Source: Hydrocarboniphaga sp965279055
GTDB lineage: Bacteria > Pseudomonadota > Gammaproteobacteria > Nevskiales > Nevskiaceae
NCBI RefSeq assembly: GCF_965279055.1
Contig: NZ_OZ257125.1
Coordinates: 4,526,001 to 4,590,000 of the forward strand
Direction: 5' to 3'
Length of the DNA: 64,000 bases
A program made the translations under genes and the position numbers. How positions within the stretch are numbered: the first letter of the stretch is position 1; each line of letters opens with the position of its first letter. Below the pieces are notes generated by a model, which had not been told where the DNA came from, did not search any database, and saw only the letters and a list, made by a program, of their open reading frames with translations. Of the stretch, positions 1-7,934 are shown one piece after another.

Positions 1-236
1 GGCCGCTCGCCGCGCAGATACACCAGCGACGAAAAACCCTGAGCGCCAGGCATGTTCAGATCCAGCAGCACCAGATCGAGTTCGGCCTGCTCGCCGACCG
101 CGCTCGCCAGCGAAGCGAAACTCGAGGCCTCGTACAGGGCACCGCCGTCGGCGATGAAGGGCTGCAAGGTATGCACGACCGCGGCGCGGAACAGCGGATG
201 ATCGTCCGCGACCAGAATGCGCAGGCCGCCGGCCAT
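1..236 (-). CDS. Response regulator, receiver domain (partial, runs off the window)
   Basis: Only the first 78 or so residues are in the window. The N-terminus reads MAGGLRILVADDHPLFR, the acidic pair and beta1 strand of a CheY-like receiver domain in the style of NarL/FixJ (LuxR-type) regulators, and further on LDLVLLDLNMPG carries the phospho-acceptor aspartate. The start ATG is at 234-236, 7 bases beyond the stop of the TerC-like gene on the same strand, so the two could be co-transcribed. The DNA-binding part lies outside the window, so the output domain (probably a LuxR-type HTH) is inferred from the receiver style only. Confidence 0.85.
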   Translation of the reverse strand, partial: MAGGLRILVADDHPLFRAAVVHTLQPFIADGGALYEASSFASLASAVGEQAELDLVLLDLNMPGAQGFSSLVYLRGER

Positions 237-243
237 CGTCGTC

Positions 244-939
244 TCAGGCGGACGCGGACGGCGGCGCGCGGCGCGCGGCGATCGCCTTGCCGATCAGCAC
301 CACCAGCAGCGCGCCGATCGCCGAAAACAGGTATTCGGTCCAGTGCGGCAACGCATCCTGCAGCGCGTCGAGCGCGTGATCGTCGATCCACAGGCCACCG
401 GCAATCCAGCCCAGCAGCGCGCCGCCGAGCACGATCACGATAGGCCAGCGATCCATCATCGTGATCACCAGCTTGCTGCCCCAGACGATGATCGGCACGC
501 TGATCGCGATACCGATCGCGACCAGGCCGATGTGGCCGTTGGCGGCGCCGGCGATAGCGATGACGTTGTCCAGGCTCATCACCGCATCGGCGATGATGAT
601 GGTGCGGATCGCGGTCAGCAGATGGGTGCTGGCCTTGATGTGCGGCTCGTCATCCTTCTCCGGCAGCAGCAGGTGCACGCCGATGTACAGCAGCAGCAGC
701 GCACCGGTGATTTTCAGATAGGGCAGCGCCAGCAGCTGCACCGCGAAGAAGATCAGCAGGATGCGCAGCGCGATCGCGCCGAACACGCCCCAGAAGATGC
801 CCTGGTTGCGCTGCCGGGGCGGCAGCTTGCGGCAGGCCAGCGCGATCACCACGGCATTGTCGCCGCCGAGCAGGATGTCGATCAGGATGATCTGCAGGAT
901 CGCGATCAGCAGGCCGCTGTCCAGGGGTAAGTCGTGCAT
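244..939 (-). CDS. TerC/YjbE family integral membrane protein
   Basis: 231 residues, almost all hydrophobic, with about seven membrane segments. Two copies of the family's acidic motif are visible: LGGDNAVVIA near residue 25 and MSLDNVIAIAG near residue 122. Both conserved aspartates lie in predicted helices and are thought to handle metal ions in TerC/YkoY/YjbE proteins (tellurium resistance, manganese export). The length fits YjbE-type proteins. The chosen ATG has no strong ribosome binding site. It is followed on the same strand by the response-regulator gene. The specific ion cannot be told from sequence. Confidence 0.88.
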   Translation of the reverse strand: MHDLPLDSGLLIAILQIILIDILLGGDNAVVIALACRKLPPRQRNQGIFWGVFGAIALRILLIFFAVQLLALPYLKITGALLLLYIGVHLLLPEKDDEPHIKASTHLLTAIRTIIIADAVMSLDNVIAIAGAANGHIGLVAIGIAISVPIIVWGSKLVITMMDRWPIVIVLGGALLGWIAGGLWIDDHALDALQDALPHWTEYLFSAIGALLVVLIGKAIAARRAPPSASA

Positions 940-1091
940 GCGTCGGGGTCGGGTCGGACTCGGCTGCTAGTTTGCACCGGTTTGCCGAATGGGGTTTCCG
1001 TTTGGCCGCAACGCAATCGCGCGCCATTGTGGAACCCGCTATGGAGCGCGTGTCGGCGCGCACCTCGCGATTGCCGATGTCGTTCCCGCGA

Positions 1092-1595
1092 TCAACTCGC
1101 CGGGCTGACCACCGCCGTCAGCTCCGAGCGCTCGATCTCGTCGAGCTGCCGGCGCAGCGCATGACGGCGTTGCGCGGCCGCGACGCGGCGATGCTCCTCC
1201 GGCGTGGTCGGCACGAACGGCGGCACCGCGGTCGGACGCTTGTCGTCGCCGACCGCGACCATCGTGAAGAAACAGCTGTTCGCATGGCGCACCACCTTGC
1301 TGCGAATGTCCTCGGTGATGACCTTGATGCCGACTTCCATCGAGGTATGGCCGGTGGAATTGACCGAGGCCATGAACGTGACCAGTTCGCCGACATGGAT
1401 AGGCTGGCGGAACACCACGCGGTCCACCGACAGCGTCACGACATAGGCGCCGGCGTAGCGGCTGGCGCAGGCGTAGGCCACCTGGTCGAGGAATTTGAGC
1501 ACCGTGCCGCCGTGGACGTTGCCGGTGAAGTTGGCCATGTCCGGCGTCATCAGCACGGTCATTTCGAGTTGGTGGCTGGGCAGGGTCTTCATCAT
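1092..1595 (-). CDS. Acyl-CoA thioesterase, hotdog fold (YciA-like)
   Basis: About 167 residues from the ATG at 1593-1595 (another ATG follows directly at 1590-1592). The protein has MANFTGNVHGGTVLKFLDQ, the hotdog helix of the YciA/BACH acyl-CoA hydrolase family with its catalytic Asp/Asn region, and then SVDRVVFRQPIHVGELV, the typical second strand. Enzymes of this family hydrolyse acyl-CoA to free acid and CoA in the cytoplasm. The open frame extends upstream to 1634, but those 13 residues are low-complexity Ser/Arg and are probably not translated. The C-terminal tail after residue 130 is Arg/Ala-rich, as in several proteobacterial homologues. Confidence 0.88.
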   Translation of the reverse strand: MMKTLPSHQLEMTVLMTPDMANFTGNVHGGTVLKFLDQVAYACASRYAGAYVVTLSVDRVVFRQPIHVGELVTFMASVNSTGHTSMEVGIKVITEDIRSKVVRHANSCFFTMVAVGDDKRPTAVPPFVPTTPEEHRRVAAAQRRHALRRQLDEIERSELTAVVSPAS

Positions 1596-1704
1596 GGGGC
1601 GACCTGTTCGGCGGGTGGCGGAGGATGAGGTCAAAAGCAGCTTTCACGCCAGCGCGGGCGAGCCGGTAGACTCGTGCGGGTCCGCCTAGATCCTATCGAC
1701 ACGA

Positions 1705-2568
1705 ATGAAAATACCGAATGCGCTGCAACCGCTGATCGAGGACGGCATCGTCGATCGCGTGGTCCGGCAGCTGAAGAGCGGCAAGGAAGCCTCGGTGTTT
1801 CTGGTCGAAAGCGGCAGCAGCATCCGCTGCGCCAAGGTCTACAAGGAGGCCGAGCACCGCGGCTTCCAGAACCTGGCGCAGTACCAGGAAGGCCGCAAGG
1901 CGCGCGGCAGCCGCGACGAGCGCGCGATGGGCAAGCGCAGCCGCCACGGCCGCAAGCAGTCTCAGGAAGAATGGAAGAACGCCGAAGTCGACGCGTTGTA
2001 CCGGCTGGTCGCCGCCGGCGTGCGCGTGCCCAAGCCCTACGGCTACTACGAGGGCGTGCTGGTCATGGAAGTGATCGCCGACGAAAACGGCGACGCCGCG
2101 CCGCGACTCAACGACGTGCAGCCGACGCCGGAACAGGCGCGCGAATGGCATGCGTTCCTGATCCGCCAGATCGTGCTGATGCTGTGCGCCGGCCTGATCC
2201 ACGGCGACTTGTCCGAGTTCAACGTGCTGCTCGGCGTCGACGGCCCGGTGATCATCGATCTGCCGCAGGCGGTCGACGCGGCCGGCAACAACAATGCCTT
2301 TCGCATGCTCGAGCGCGACGTCAACAACATGCGCAGCTACTGCGGCCACGCCGCGCCGGAGCTGCTGGACACGCAGTACGCGCATGAAATCTGGAAGCTC
2401 TATCAGCTCGCCGAGCTGCGGCCGGACAGCGTGCTGACCGGCACCTTCGTGTTCGACGCGGAGTCGGCCGATGTCGACGACGTGATGCTGCATATCGAGG
2501 AAGCGCGGCGCGAGGCGGAAATCCGGCAGCAGGGGCGTGATGCGGCGGCGGCGGCGGATAACGAGTGA
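1705..2568 (+). CDS. RIO-type serine/threonine protein kinase
   Basis: 287 residues. A phosphate-binding lysine region (KSGKEASVFLVES, residues 24-36) is followed by HGDLSEFN at residues 166-173, the catalytic loop with Asp168 and Asn173, and by IIDLPQ with the metal-binding Asp185. These are hallmarks of RIO1-family atypical kinases. A basic Arg/Lys stretch (residues 64-86, around the KRSRHGRKQ segment) precedes the hinge, as in archaeal and bacterial RIO1 proteins. In archaea and eukaryotes RIO1 acts in small-subunit ribosome maturation; the bacterial role is not established. It stands alone between two REP-rich gaps and opposite the thioesterase gene. Confidence 0.9.
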   Translation: MKIPNALQPLIEDGIVDRVVRQLKSGKEASVFLVESGSSIRCAKVYKEAEHRGFQNLAQYQEGRKARGSRDERAMGKRSRHGRKQSQEEWKNAEVDALYRLVAAGVRVPKPYGYYEGVLVMEVIADENGDAAPRLNDVQPTPEQAREWHAFLIRQIVLMLCAGLIHGDLSEFNVLLGVDGPVIIDLPQAVDAAGNNNAFRMLERDVNNMRSYCGHAAPELLDTQYAHEIWKLYQLAELRPDSVLTGTFVFDAESADVDDVMLHIEEARREAEIRQQGRDAAAAADNE

Positions 2569-2572
2569 ACTC

Positions 2573-2692
2573 CTTCCCCCGCGCGTGCGGGGGAAGGTTG
2601 GGATGGGGGCGAATCGCCAAAGCGCAGCGCCGCGACGAATGCGCCCACCCTAGCCCTCCGCCGCACGCGGGGGAGGGAATGTTTTTTATTTC
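2573..2692. repeat. Inverted pair of G/C-run palindromes, possible terminator
   Basis: Two hairpins face each other between convergent genes. The left one is CTTCCCCCGC/GCGGGGGAAG at 2573-2596; the right one runs 2654-2677 (CCCTCC...GGGAGGG) and is followed by six T at 2682-2687. The flanks GTTGGGATGGGGGC and GCCCACCCTAGCCC are also roughly complementary. This looks like a dispersed palindromic repeat that may end transcription of the RIO kinase gene on the plus strand. Confidence 0.65.
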
Positions 2693-3027
2693 GAGTAAGC
2701 GCGCTCGACTTTCGCGATGCGCACTTCGAAGTGCTCATACCAGCGCCGCTTGCCGGTCTCCTGCGCGATGCGATGCTCGGCCACCGCTTTCCACGCGGCG
2801 ATCGCATCGGCATCTCGCCAGTAGGAAACGGTGATGCCGAGCCCGTCGGCGCCGCGCGTGCTTTCCACGCCCAGATACCCCGGCTGCTGCGCCGCGAGTT
2901 CGGCCATGCGCTCGGCCATGCCGGCGTAACCGGCGTCACCGTCGGTGCGCGTCGAGGTGAAGATCACCGCGTAATACGGCGGCTCCGGCGTGGTGGCGAA
3001 CATGGCATCGGCGGCGGCGCCACTCAC
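2686..3027 (-). CDS. Antibiotic biosynthesis monooxygenase (ABM) domain protein
   Basis: 113 residues from a GTG start at 3025-3027 that overlaps the stop of the upstream GNAT gene by four bases (GTGA), which argues for translational coupling. An ATG at 3001-3003 is an alternative start. The sequence YYAVIFTSTRT, then MAELAAQQPGYLGVES, then ISYWRD-like TVSYWRDADAIAAWK follows the ferredoxin-like alpha/beta layout of small ABM proteins, which bind heme or aromatic substrates or are simply uncharacterised. No active-site assignment is possible from sequence alone. Confidence 0.8.
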   Translation of the reverse strand: MSGAAADAMFATTPEPPYYAVIFTSTRTDGDAGYAGMAERMAELAAQQPGYLGVESTRGADGLGITVSYWRDADAIAAWKAVAEHRIAQETGKRRWYEHFEVRIAKVERAYSK

Positions 3028-3560
3028 AGCGTCTTGCTCATCGGCACGAACTGGATCGTGACCTCGTCGTTCAGGGGATGATGGATCATCGTCTCGCCCT
3101 GGTAGCCGAAAGTTTTATACAGCCGCACGCCGGGCAGGGTCGCCATCATTTCGCAGCGCGTGAAGCCGCGCTCGCGCGCCGCCTGTTCGCAACGCGCCAG
3201 GATCGCGCTGCCGATGCCGCGGCGGCTGTAGTCGGGGTCGATGAAGAACGCGCGGATTTTCGCCGCGTCCACGGCCGGATCGAGCGCCGCGGCATCGCGT
3301 CCGCGATTGGCGTCGCCGCCGAACAGGGTGCGCCGCCAGCTCCAGCCGCCGCAGCCGACAATGCGGCCGTCGCCGGCTTCGGCGACGAAGTAAGTGCGGT
3401 CTTCGATCAGCTGCGTGTCGACACCGAAAGCACCCAGCAGCGCGGCCTCGATCTGTTCGCTGCGGTAGTCGCCGGCGCCGAGCTGGCGGATCGAGCGGGC
3501 AATCAGCGCCATCAGCAGCGGTTTGTCGGCGAGCGTCGCGGTGCGCAGCGGGTAGGACAT
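3024..3560 (-). CDS. GNAT family N-acetyltransferase
   Basis: 178 residues. The start is the ATG at 3558-3560, preceded by an AGGAG ribosome binding site; the frame is open 21 codons further upstream without a better site. The protein begins MSYPLRTATLADKPLL, the first GNAT strand, and holds FIDPDYSRRGIGSAIL, the acetyl-CoA pyrophosphate loop (Q/RxxGxG/A), followed by GFTRCEMMATLPGVRLYKTFGY. The acceptor is unknown. It forms a two-gene unit with the ABM-fold protein through a 4-base overlap. Confidence 0.9.
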   Translation of the reverse strand: MSYPLRTATLADKPLLMALIARSIRQLGAGDYRSEQIEAALLGAFGVDTQLIEDRTYFVAEAGDGRIVGCGGWSWRRTLFGGDANRGRDAAALDPAVDAAKIRAFFIDPDYSRRGIGSAILARCEQAARERGFTRCEMMATLPGVRLYKTFGYQGETMIHHPLNDEVTIQFVPMSKTL

Positions 3561-3633
3561 GGCGGCTCCTGGTGGCGAGGCCACAGCTACAGCAAGGACT
3601 TTGCCTGCGAATGGTGACGACATCGCCGAACCC

Positions 3634-3738
3634 CCGTTCGTCCCGAGTAGCCTCGCTTGCGAGGCGTATCGAGGGACCCGGCCGCGGTCCGGTCCCTCGA
3701 TACGCCGGGATAAAGCCCCGGCTACTCGGGACGAACGG
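3634..3738. repeat. GTAG-type REP pair, family A
   Basis: Two half-sites in inverted orientation. The outward ends read CCGTTCGTCCCGAGTAGC and GCTACTCGGGACGAACGG. Each half has its own stem next to the GTAG: CCTCGC/GCGAGG in the left half and CCGG/CCGG-type pairing around GCCGGGATAAAGCCCCGGC in the right half. Lies between the GNAT gene and the tyrS stop. Confidence 0.85.
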
Positions 3739-3745
3739 AAAGTGC

Positions 3746-4945
3746 TTATGCCGTCGTCAGGATCGCCCGCGCATAACGCCGCGACCCCACCTGCAGCAGG
3801 TATTCACCGGCGGTCAGCAGCAGCGCGCGATCCTCGACGCGCTCGTGGTTCACGCGCACCGCTTTCTGCTCGACCATGCGATTGCCCTCGGCGTTGCTGG
3901 CGACCAGGCCGGCCTCCTTGAGCACGCGCGGCAGCGCCAGGCCTTCGGCCGGCACCGCGATGGTGACTTCCGGGATGTTGTCGGGCAGCGCGCCCTGGCT
4001 GAACTGCGCGATGAACGCGGCCTTGGCCGCCTCGCCGGCACCGGCGCCATGAAAGCGGTCGACGATCTCGATACCCAGCGCCATCTTGACGTCGCGCGGG
4101 TTGGCGCCGCCGTCGACACTGGCGCGCAGCGCCGCGATCTCGGCCAGCGGCTTGAAGCTCAGCAGCTCGTACCAGCGCCACATCAGGGTGTCGGACACGC
4201 TCATGACCTTGCCGAACATCTCGCCGGCCGGGTCGGTCAGGCCGATGTAGTTGTTCAGCGACTTGCTCATCTTGTTGACGCCGTCCAGGCCCTCCAGGAT
4301 CGGCACCGTCAGGATGCATTGCGGGCGCTGGCCGTAGGCGGCCTGCAGGTGGCGGCCGACCAGCAGGTTGAACTTCTGATCGTTGCCGCCGAGTTCCACG
4401 TCGGCCTTCAGCGCCACCGAGTCGTAGCCCTGCAGCAGCGGGTACATGAACTCGTGGATCGCGATCGGCTGGCCTTCCCTGTAGCGGGTCTGGAAGTCGT
4501 CGCGCTCCAGCATGCGGGCAACGGTGTGCTGGGCGGCGAGCTTGAGCATGCCCTCGGTGCCGAGCTGGTCCAGCCAGCTGGAGTTGAACGCGATGGTGGT
4601 CTGTTGCGGATCGAGGATCTTGAAGACCTGCTCTTTATAGGTCTGAGCGTTTTCCTCGACCTGCGCGCGAGTCAGCGGCTTGCGCGTCTCGTTCTTGCCG
4701 GTGGGGTCGCCGATCATGCCGGTGAAGTCGCCGATCAGAAAGATCGCCTCGTGACCGAGCTCCTGGAAGGCACGTAACTTGTTTAGCAAAAGCGTGTGGC
4801 CGAGGTGCAGGTCCTTGGCCGTGGGGTCGAAGCCCGCCTTGATCTTGAGCCTGGCGCCGGTCTCGGCGGCCTTGGCCAGCCGCGTGCGGAACTCGTCCTT
4901 CGGAATGATTTCGTTGGTCGCGCGTTCGAGTTCTTCGAGTGACAT
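3746..4945 (-). CDS. tyrS: Tyrosyl-tRNA synthetase
   Basis: 399 residues. Charges tRNA-Tyr with tyrosine using ATP, in the cytoplasm. The class I signature is HLGH at residues 47-50 (KDLHLGHTLLLNKLR) and the second signature is KMSKS at about 225-229 (GVNKMSKSLNNYIG). Having a true KMSKS instead of the KFGKT seen in E. coli TyrS puts it in the TyrZ-like branch common in many proteobacteria. The C-terminal 60 residues (LPRVLKEAGLVASNAEGNR onwards) are the S4-like RNA-binding domain. Divergent from the M23 peptidase gene across a 248-base gap. Confidence 0.97.
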   Translation of the reverse strand: MSLEELERATNEIIPKDEFRTRLAKAAETGARLKIKAGFDPTAKDLHLGHTLLLNKLRAFQELGHEAIFLIGDFTGMIGDPTGKNETRKPLTRAQVEENAQTYKEQVFKILDPQQTTIAFNSSWLDQLGTEGMLKLAAQHTVARMLERDDFQTRYREGQPIAIHEFMYPLLQGYDSVALKADVELGGNDQKFNLLVGRHLQAAYGQRPQCILTVPILEGLDGVNKMSKSLNNYIGLTDPAGEMFGKVMSVSDTLMWRWYELLSFKPLAEIAALRASVDGGANPRDVKMALGIEIVDRFHGAGAGEAAKAAFIAQFSQGALPDNIPEVTIAVPAEGLALPRVLKEAGLVASNAEGNRMVEQKAVRVNHERVEDRALLLTAGEYLLQVGSRRYARAILTTA

Positions 4946-5193
4946 AAGGGTGCCGTTCGTCTGCCGGGGATGCCAGCGTACAACCCGCTCGGGGTGCGCG
5001 GCAGCGACAGACCGTTACAGAGGGATAGGAGGGAAACTCTTGCGGTAGAACAGGTTTTTGTGGTTTCTTACGGGTTCGCGCTGCCGGTTACAGGCGGCCG
5101 TAACCGAATCGTCAACAAAAAAACAGCTCAGTCATGAGCACCGAATGCGGGCGACAGAATCGCCGCATAACCGCCTTAAAAACGGGTCGATGA

Positions 5194-6573
5194 ATGAAAT
5201 TTGATTATAGCTCAGCCGAGCCGGCGTCCCGCCGTTCGGCTCACCGCATCGTGCTGATCACGGCACTCTGCGGCGTCGGGGTTGCCGCGCTGATGTCGCG
5301 CGAAACCTCCGCGAACCGGCATGTGCCGGACTCGGCGACCGCACCGATGGTGCTGGACGCCGACAATGCCGCTCGCTACGACGAGTCGATCCAGTCCGCT
5401 CTGGCCGACTCGATTGCGGTGCCGCAGGCCAGCGAATGGATTACGGTATCGGTCAAGAGCGGGGAAACGCTCTCGACCATCTTCGACGCCCAGGGCTTGC
5501 CTCCGGATGAATGGATGGCCCTGCTCAAGCTGGGCGGCGACACCCTCGAACTCAAGCGCCTGAAGACCGGCGAAGAGATCAAGATCCGCAAGGAAGGCGA
5601 CCAGCTGCAGGAGCTGAGCTACGCGCTCGACGAACTCCGCACCTTGAATGTACGCCGCGTCGATGACCAGTTCGAGGCCGTCACGCTGACCGCCGAAGTC
5701 GAGCACCGCCAGGCCCAGGCCACCGGCACCATCACCAGCTCGCTGTTCAACGACGGCAACAAGGCCGGCCTGACCGACCGCATGGTCATGGAAATGGCCG
5801 AAATCTTCGGCTACGACGTCGACTTCGCGCTGGACCTGCGTCAGGGCGACCGCTTCGCCGTGGTCTACGAGGAGCTGTACAAGAACGGCAAGCGCATGCG
5901 CATGGGCGACATCCTCGCCGCCGAATTCGTCAACCAGGGCAAGACCTACCGTGCGGTGCGCAACGTCGGCGCCGACGGCCGCGTCGCCTACTACACGCCG
6001 GAAGGCCAGTCGCTGCGCAAGGCCTTCATCCGGACCCCGCTGGACGTGTGCCGGGTCAGCTCGCCGTTCAACCTGCACCGCCGCCACCCGATCCTGAACA
6101 CCATCCGCGCGCACAAGGGCGTCGATTACGCCGCCTCCTCGGGCACGCCGATCAAGGCGGTCGGCGACGCCAAGGTCAGCTTCGTCGGCCTGAAGAACGG
6201 CTTCGGCCGCGTCGTCGTGCTGCAGCACGGCTCGCAGTACGAAACCCTGTACGCGCACATGTCCGCGTTCCGCTCCGGCCTGTCGGTCGGCCAGCGCGTC
6301 AGCCAGGGCCAGGTCATCGGCTACGTCGGCATGAGCGGCCTGGCGACCGCACCGCATCTGCACTTCGAGTTCCACATCGGCGGCAACGTCGTCAATCCGG
6401 TGACCGTGGCGATGCCGCGCGCCAACCCGATCAGCGGCAACGAGCTGGCCAAGTTCAAGGTGTCGAGCAAGGCCATGGTCGCCGCGCTCGACCAGGTCGA
6501 CGCCCGGCAGCAGAGCGCGATGGCCGCGCCGGCGCTCGGCGGCACCGCGGCGCCCGTCACTGCGGCGCCCTGA
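5194..6573 (+). CDS. M23 family peptidoglycan endopeptidase with OapA/LysM-like N-terminus
   Basis: 459 residues. An N-terminal membrane anchor (residues 18-36, RIVLITALCGVGVAALM) places it in the periplasm. Residues 85-130 (SVKSGETLSTIFDAQGLP) form an OapA/LysM-like peptidoglycan-binding region. The C-terminal peptidase has the zinc ligands His307 and Asp311 in HKGVDYAASSGTP and His388-x-His390 in HLHFEF. MepM-like enzymes of this layout cut peptide cross-links during wall growth. The neighbour anmK recycles wall sugars, and the order tyrS / M23 / anmK is known from other gammaproteobacteria. The Ala-rich C-terminal tail is not part of the fold. Confidence 0.93.
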   Translation: MKFDYSSAEPASRRSAHRIVLITALCGVGVAALMSRETSANRHVPDSATAPMVLDADNAARYDESIQSALADSIAVPQASEWITVSVKSGETLSTIFDAQGLPPDEWMALLKLGGDTLELKRLKTGEEIKIRKEGDQLQELSYALDELRTLNVRRVDDQFEAVTLTAEVEHRQAQATGTITSSLFNDGNKAGLTDRMVMEMAEIFGYDVDFALDLRQGDRFAVVYEELYKNGKRMRMGDILAAEFVNQGKTYRAVRNVGADGRVAYYTPEGQSLRKAFIRTPLDVCRVSSPFNLHRRHPILNTIRAHKGVDYAASSGTPIKAVGDAKVSFVGLKNGFGRVVVLQHGSQYETLYAHMSAFRSGLSVGQRVSQGQVIGYVGMSGLATAPHLHFEFHIGGNVVNPVTVAMPRANPISGNELAKFKVSSKAMVAALDQVDARQQSAMAAPALGGTAAPVTAAP

Positions 6574-6591
6574 TCCACTGGATCTGAGCCG

Positions 6592-7698
6592 ATGCGCGCC
6601 ATCGGCCTGATCTCCGGTACCAGCCAGGACGGCATCGACGCCGTGCTGGCCGAGTTCGAGCATGGCCAGTTCCAGCGGCTGCTCGCGACTCATAGCGGCG
6701 CCTATCCGCCCGCGATCCGTTCCCGCCTGCTGGAACTGGGCTATGAAGCCTCGCCGGTCACGCTCGCCGAATACGCGGCGCTGGATCGTGCGGTCGCCGA
6801 TGCCTTTGCCGATACCGCGATCGAGCTGTTGAGGATCGCCGGCGTCGACCACGCCGCGGTGAACGTGCTCGGCAGCCACGGCCAGACCGTATTCCACGAC
6901 GCGGTCGGCATCGCCAACAGCCTGCAGCTCGGCGATCCCTCACGGATCGCGGTGCGCAGCCGCATCGTCACCGTCGCCGACTTCCGCCGTGCCGACGTCG
7001 CCCTCGGCGGCCAGGGCGCGCCGCTGCTGCCGGTTTTCCACCACGCGCTGTTCGCCGAAGACGGCCGCCCGGCCGCGGTGCTGAACCTGGGTGGCATCGC
7101 CAATCTGACCCTGCTGCCGAGCGCCGACGCCGCTGCCGTGCGCGGCTTCGACTGCGGCCCGGCCAACGGCCTGATGGACGAATGGGCCGAGCTGCACACC
7201 GGCGCGCGCTACGACGCCGACGGCGCCTTCGCCGCCAGCGGCAAGGTCCATGTGCCGCTGCTGGAGGCGCTGCTGGCCGATCCCTATTTCGCGCTGCCGG
7301 CACCGAAAAGCACCGGCCGCGGTTATTTCCGGCTGGCCTGGGTGCGCGCGCTGTGGCCGACGCTGGATCAGCTGCCGGCCGCCGACGTACAGCGGACCTT
7401 GTGCGAGCTGACCGCGCGCAGTGCGCTGCAGGCGCTGCAGGCGGCGATGCCGGAGGCGCGCGAGCTGCTGGTCTGCGGCGGCGGCGTGCGCAACCGCTTC
7501 CTGATGCAGCGCCTGCGCGCACTGGCGCCGCAGCTGCGCGTCGAGTCCACCGAAGCCCGCGGCCTGCATCCGGACTGGGTCGAGGCCACCGCCTTCGCCT
7601 GGCTGGCGGTGCAGCGCCTGGATGGCTGCGCCGGCAACCTGCCCGGCGTCACCGGCGCCAGCCGCGCGGCGGTGCTGGGCGGCGTGTTCGATCCCTGA
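6592..7698 (+). CDS. anmK: Anhydro-N-acetylmuramic acid kinase
   Basis: 368 residues. Opens and phosphorylates 1,6-anhydro-MurNAc from turned-over murein to give MurNAc-6-phosphate. The N-terminus MRAIGLISGTSQDGIDAVL is the AnmK phosphate-binding signature, slightly altered from the usual SGTSxDGxD. Further marks are GSHGQTVFH, NLGGIANLT and CGPANGLMDEW. It starts 18 bases after the M23 peptidase stop, so both murein genes are probably one transcript. Confidence 0.97.
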   Translation: MRAIGLISGTSQDGIDAVLAEFEHGQFQRLLATHSGAYPPAIRSRLLELGYEASPVTLAEYAALDRAVADAFADTAIELLRIAGVDHAAVNVLGSHGQTVFHDAVGIANSLQLGDPSRIAVRSRIVTVADFRRADVALGGQGAPLLPVFHHALFAEDGRPAAVLNLGGIANLTLLPSADAAAVRGFDCGPANGLMDEWAELHTGARYDADGAFAASGKVHVPLLEALLADPYFALPAPKSTGRGYFRLAWVRALWPTLDQLPAADVQRTLCELTARSALQALQAAMPEARELLVCGGGVRNRFLMQRLRALAPQLRVESTEARGLHPDWVEATAFAWLAVQRLDGCAGNLPGVTGASRAAVLGGVFDP

Positions 7699-7704
7699 GG
7701 CTTT

Positions 7705-7770
7705 TGTAGGAGCGGCCTTGGCCGCGACTGAGGCTTCAACGGCACCGTCACGGTCAGGGCCGCTCCTGCA
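7705..7770. repeat. GTAG-type REP pair, family B
   Basis: TGTAGGAGCGGCC followed by TT and GGCCGCGACTGAGGC, then an inverted half ending GGCCGCTCCTGCA. The stem here is GCGGCC/GGCCGC, while the other family-B copies use GCGGAC/GTCCGC or GCGGAT/ATCCGC. Lies directly after anmK. Confidence 0.85.
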
Positions 7771-7800
7771 GGGCCGGTGATGCTTGGGCCGTCGGCGCGT

Positions 7801-7926
7801 GCGATCCGGTCCCTCGATACGCCCGCTGCGCGGGCTACTCGGGACGAACGGCTTTCCTCCACGAGGTTACGAAAACTCCGTTCGTCCCGAGTAGCGCCAA
7901 CGGCGCGTATCGAGGGACCGGATCGC
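7801..7926. repeat. GTAG-type REP pair, family A, outward arrangement
   Basis: The two half-sites are in the opposite order to those at 3634: GGTCCCTCGATACGC comes first and the unit ends GCGTATCGAGGGACC, with the GAACGG ends facing inward around a 20-odd base spacer. Central stems are CCCGC/GCGGG and GCGCC/GGCGC. Lies between anmK and priA, which converge. Confidence 0.85.
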
Positions 7927-7934
7927 AGCCGGCG

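Noticed and set aside
7801..7926. REP pair considered as a terminator for anmK or priA
   Set aside because: Its stems are not followed by T runs, and the same unit occurs in places without transcription ends, such as inside the tamA-tamB spacer.
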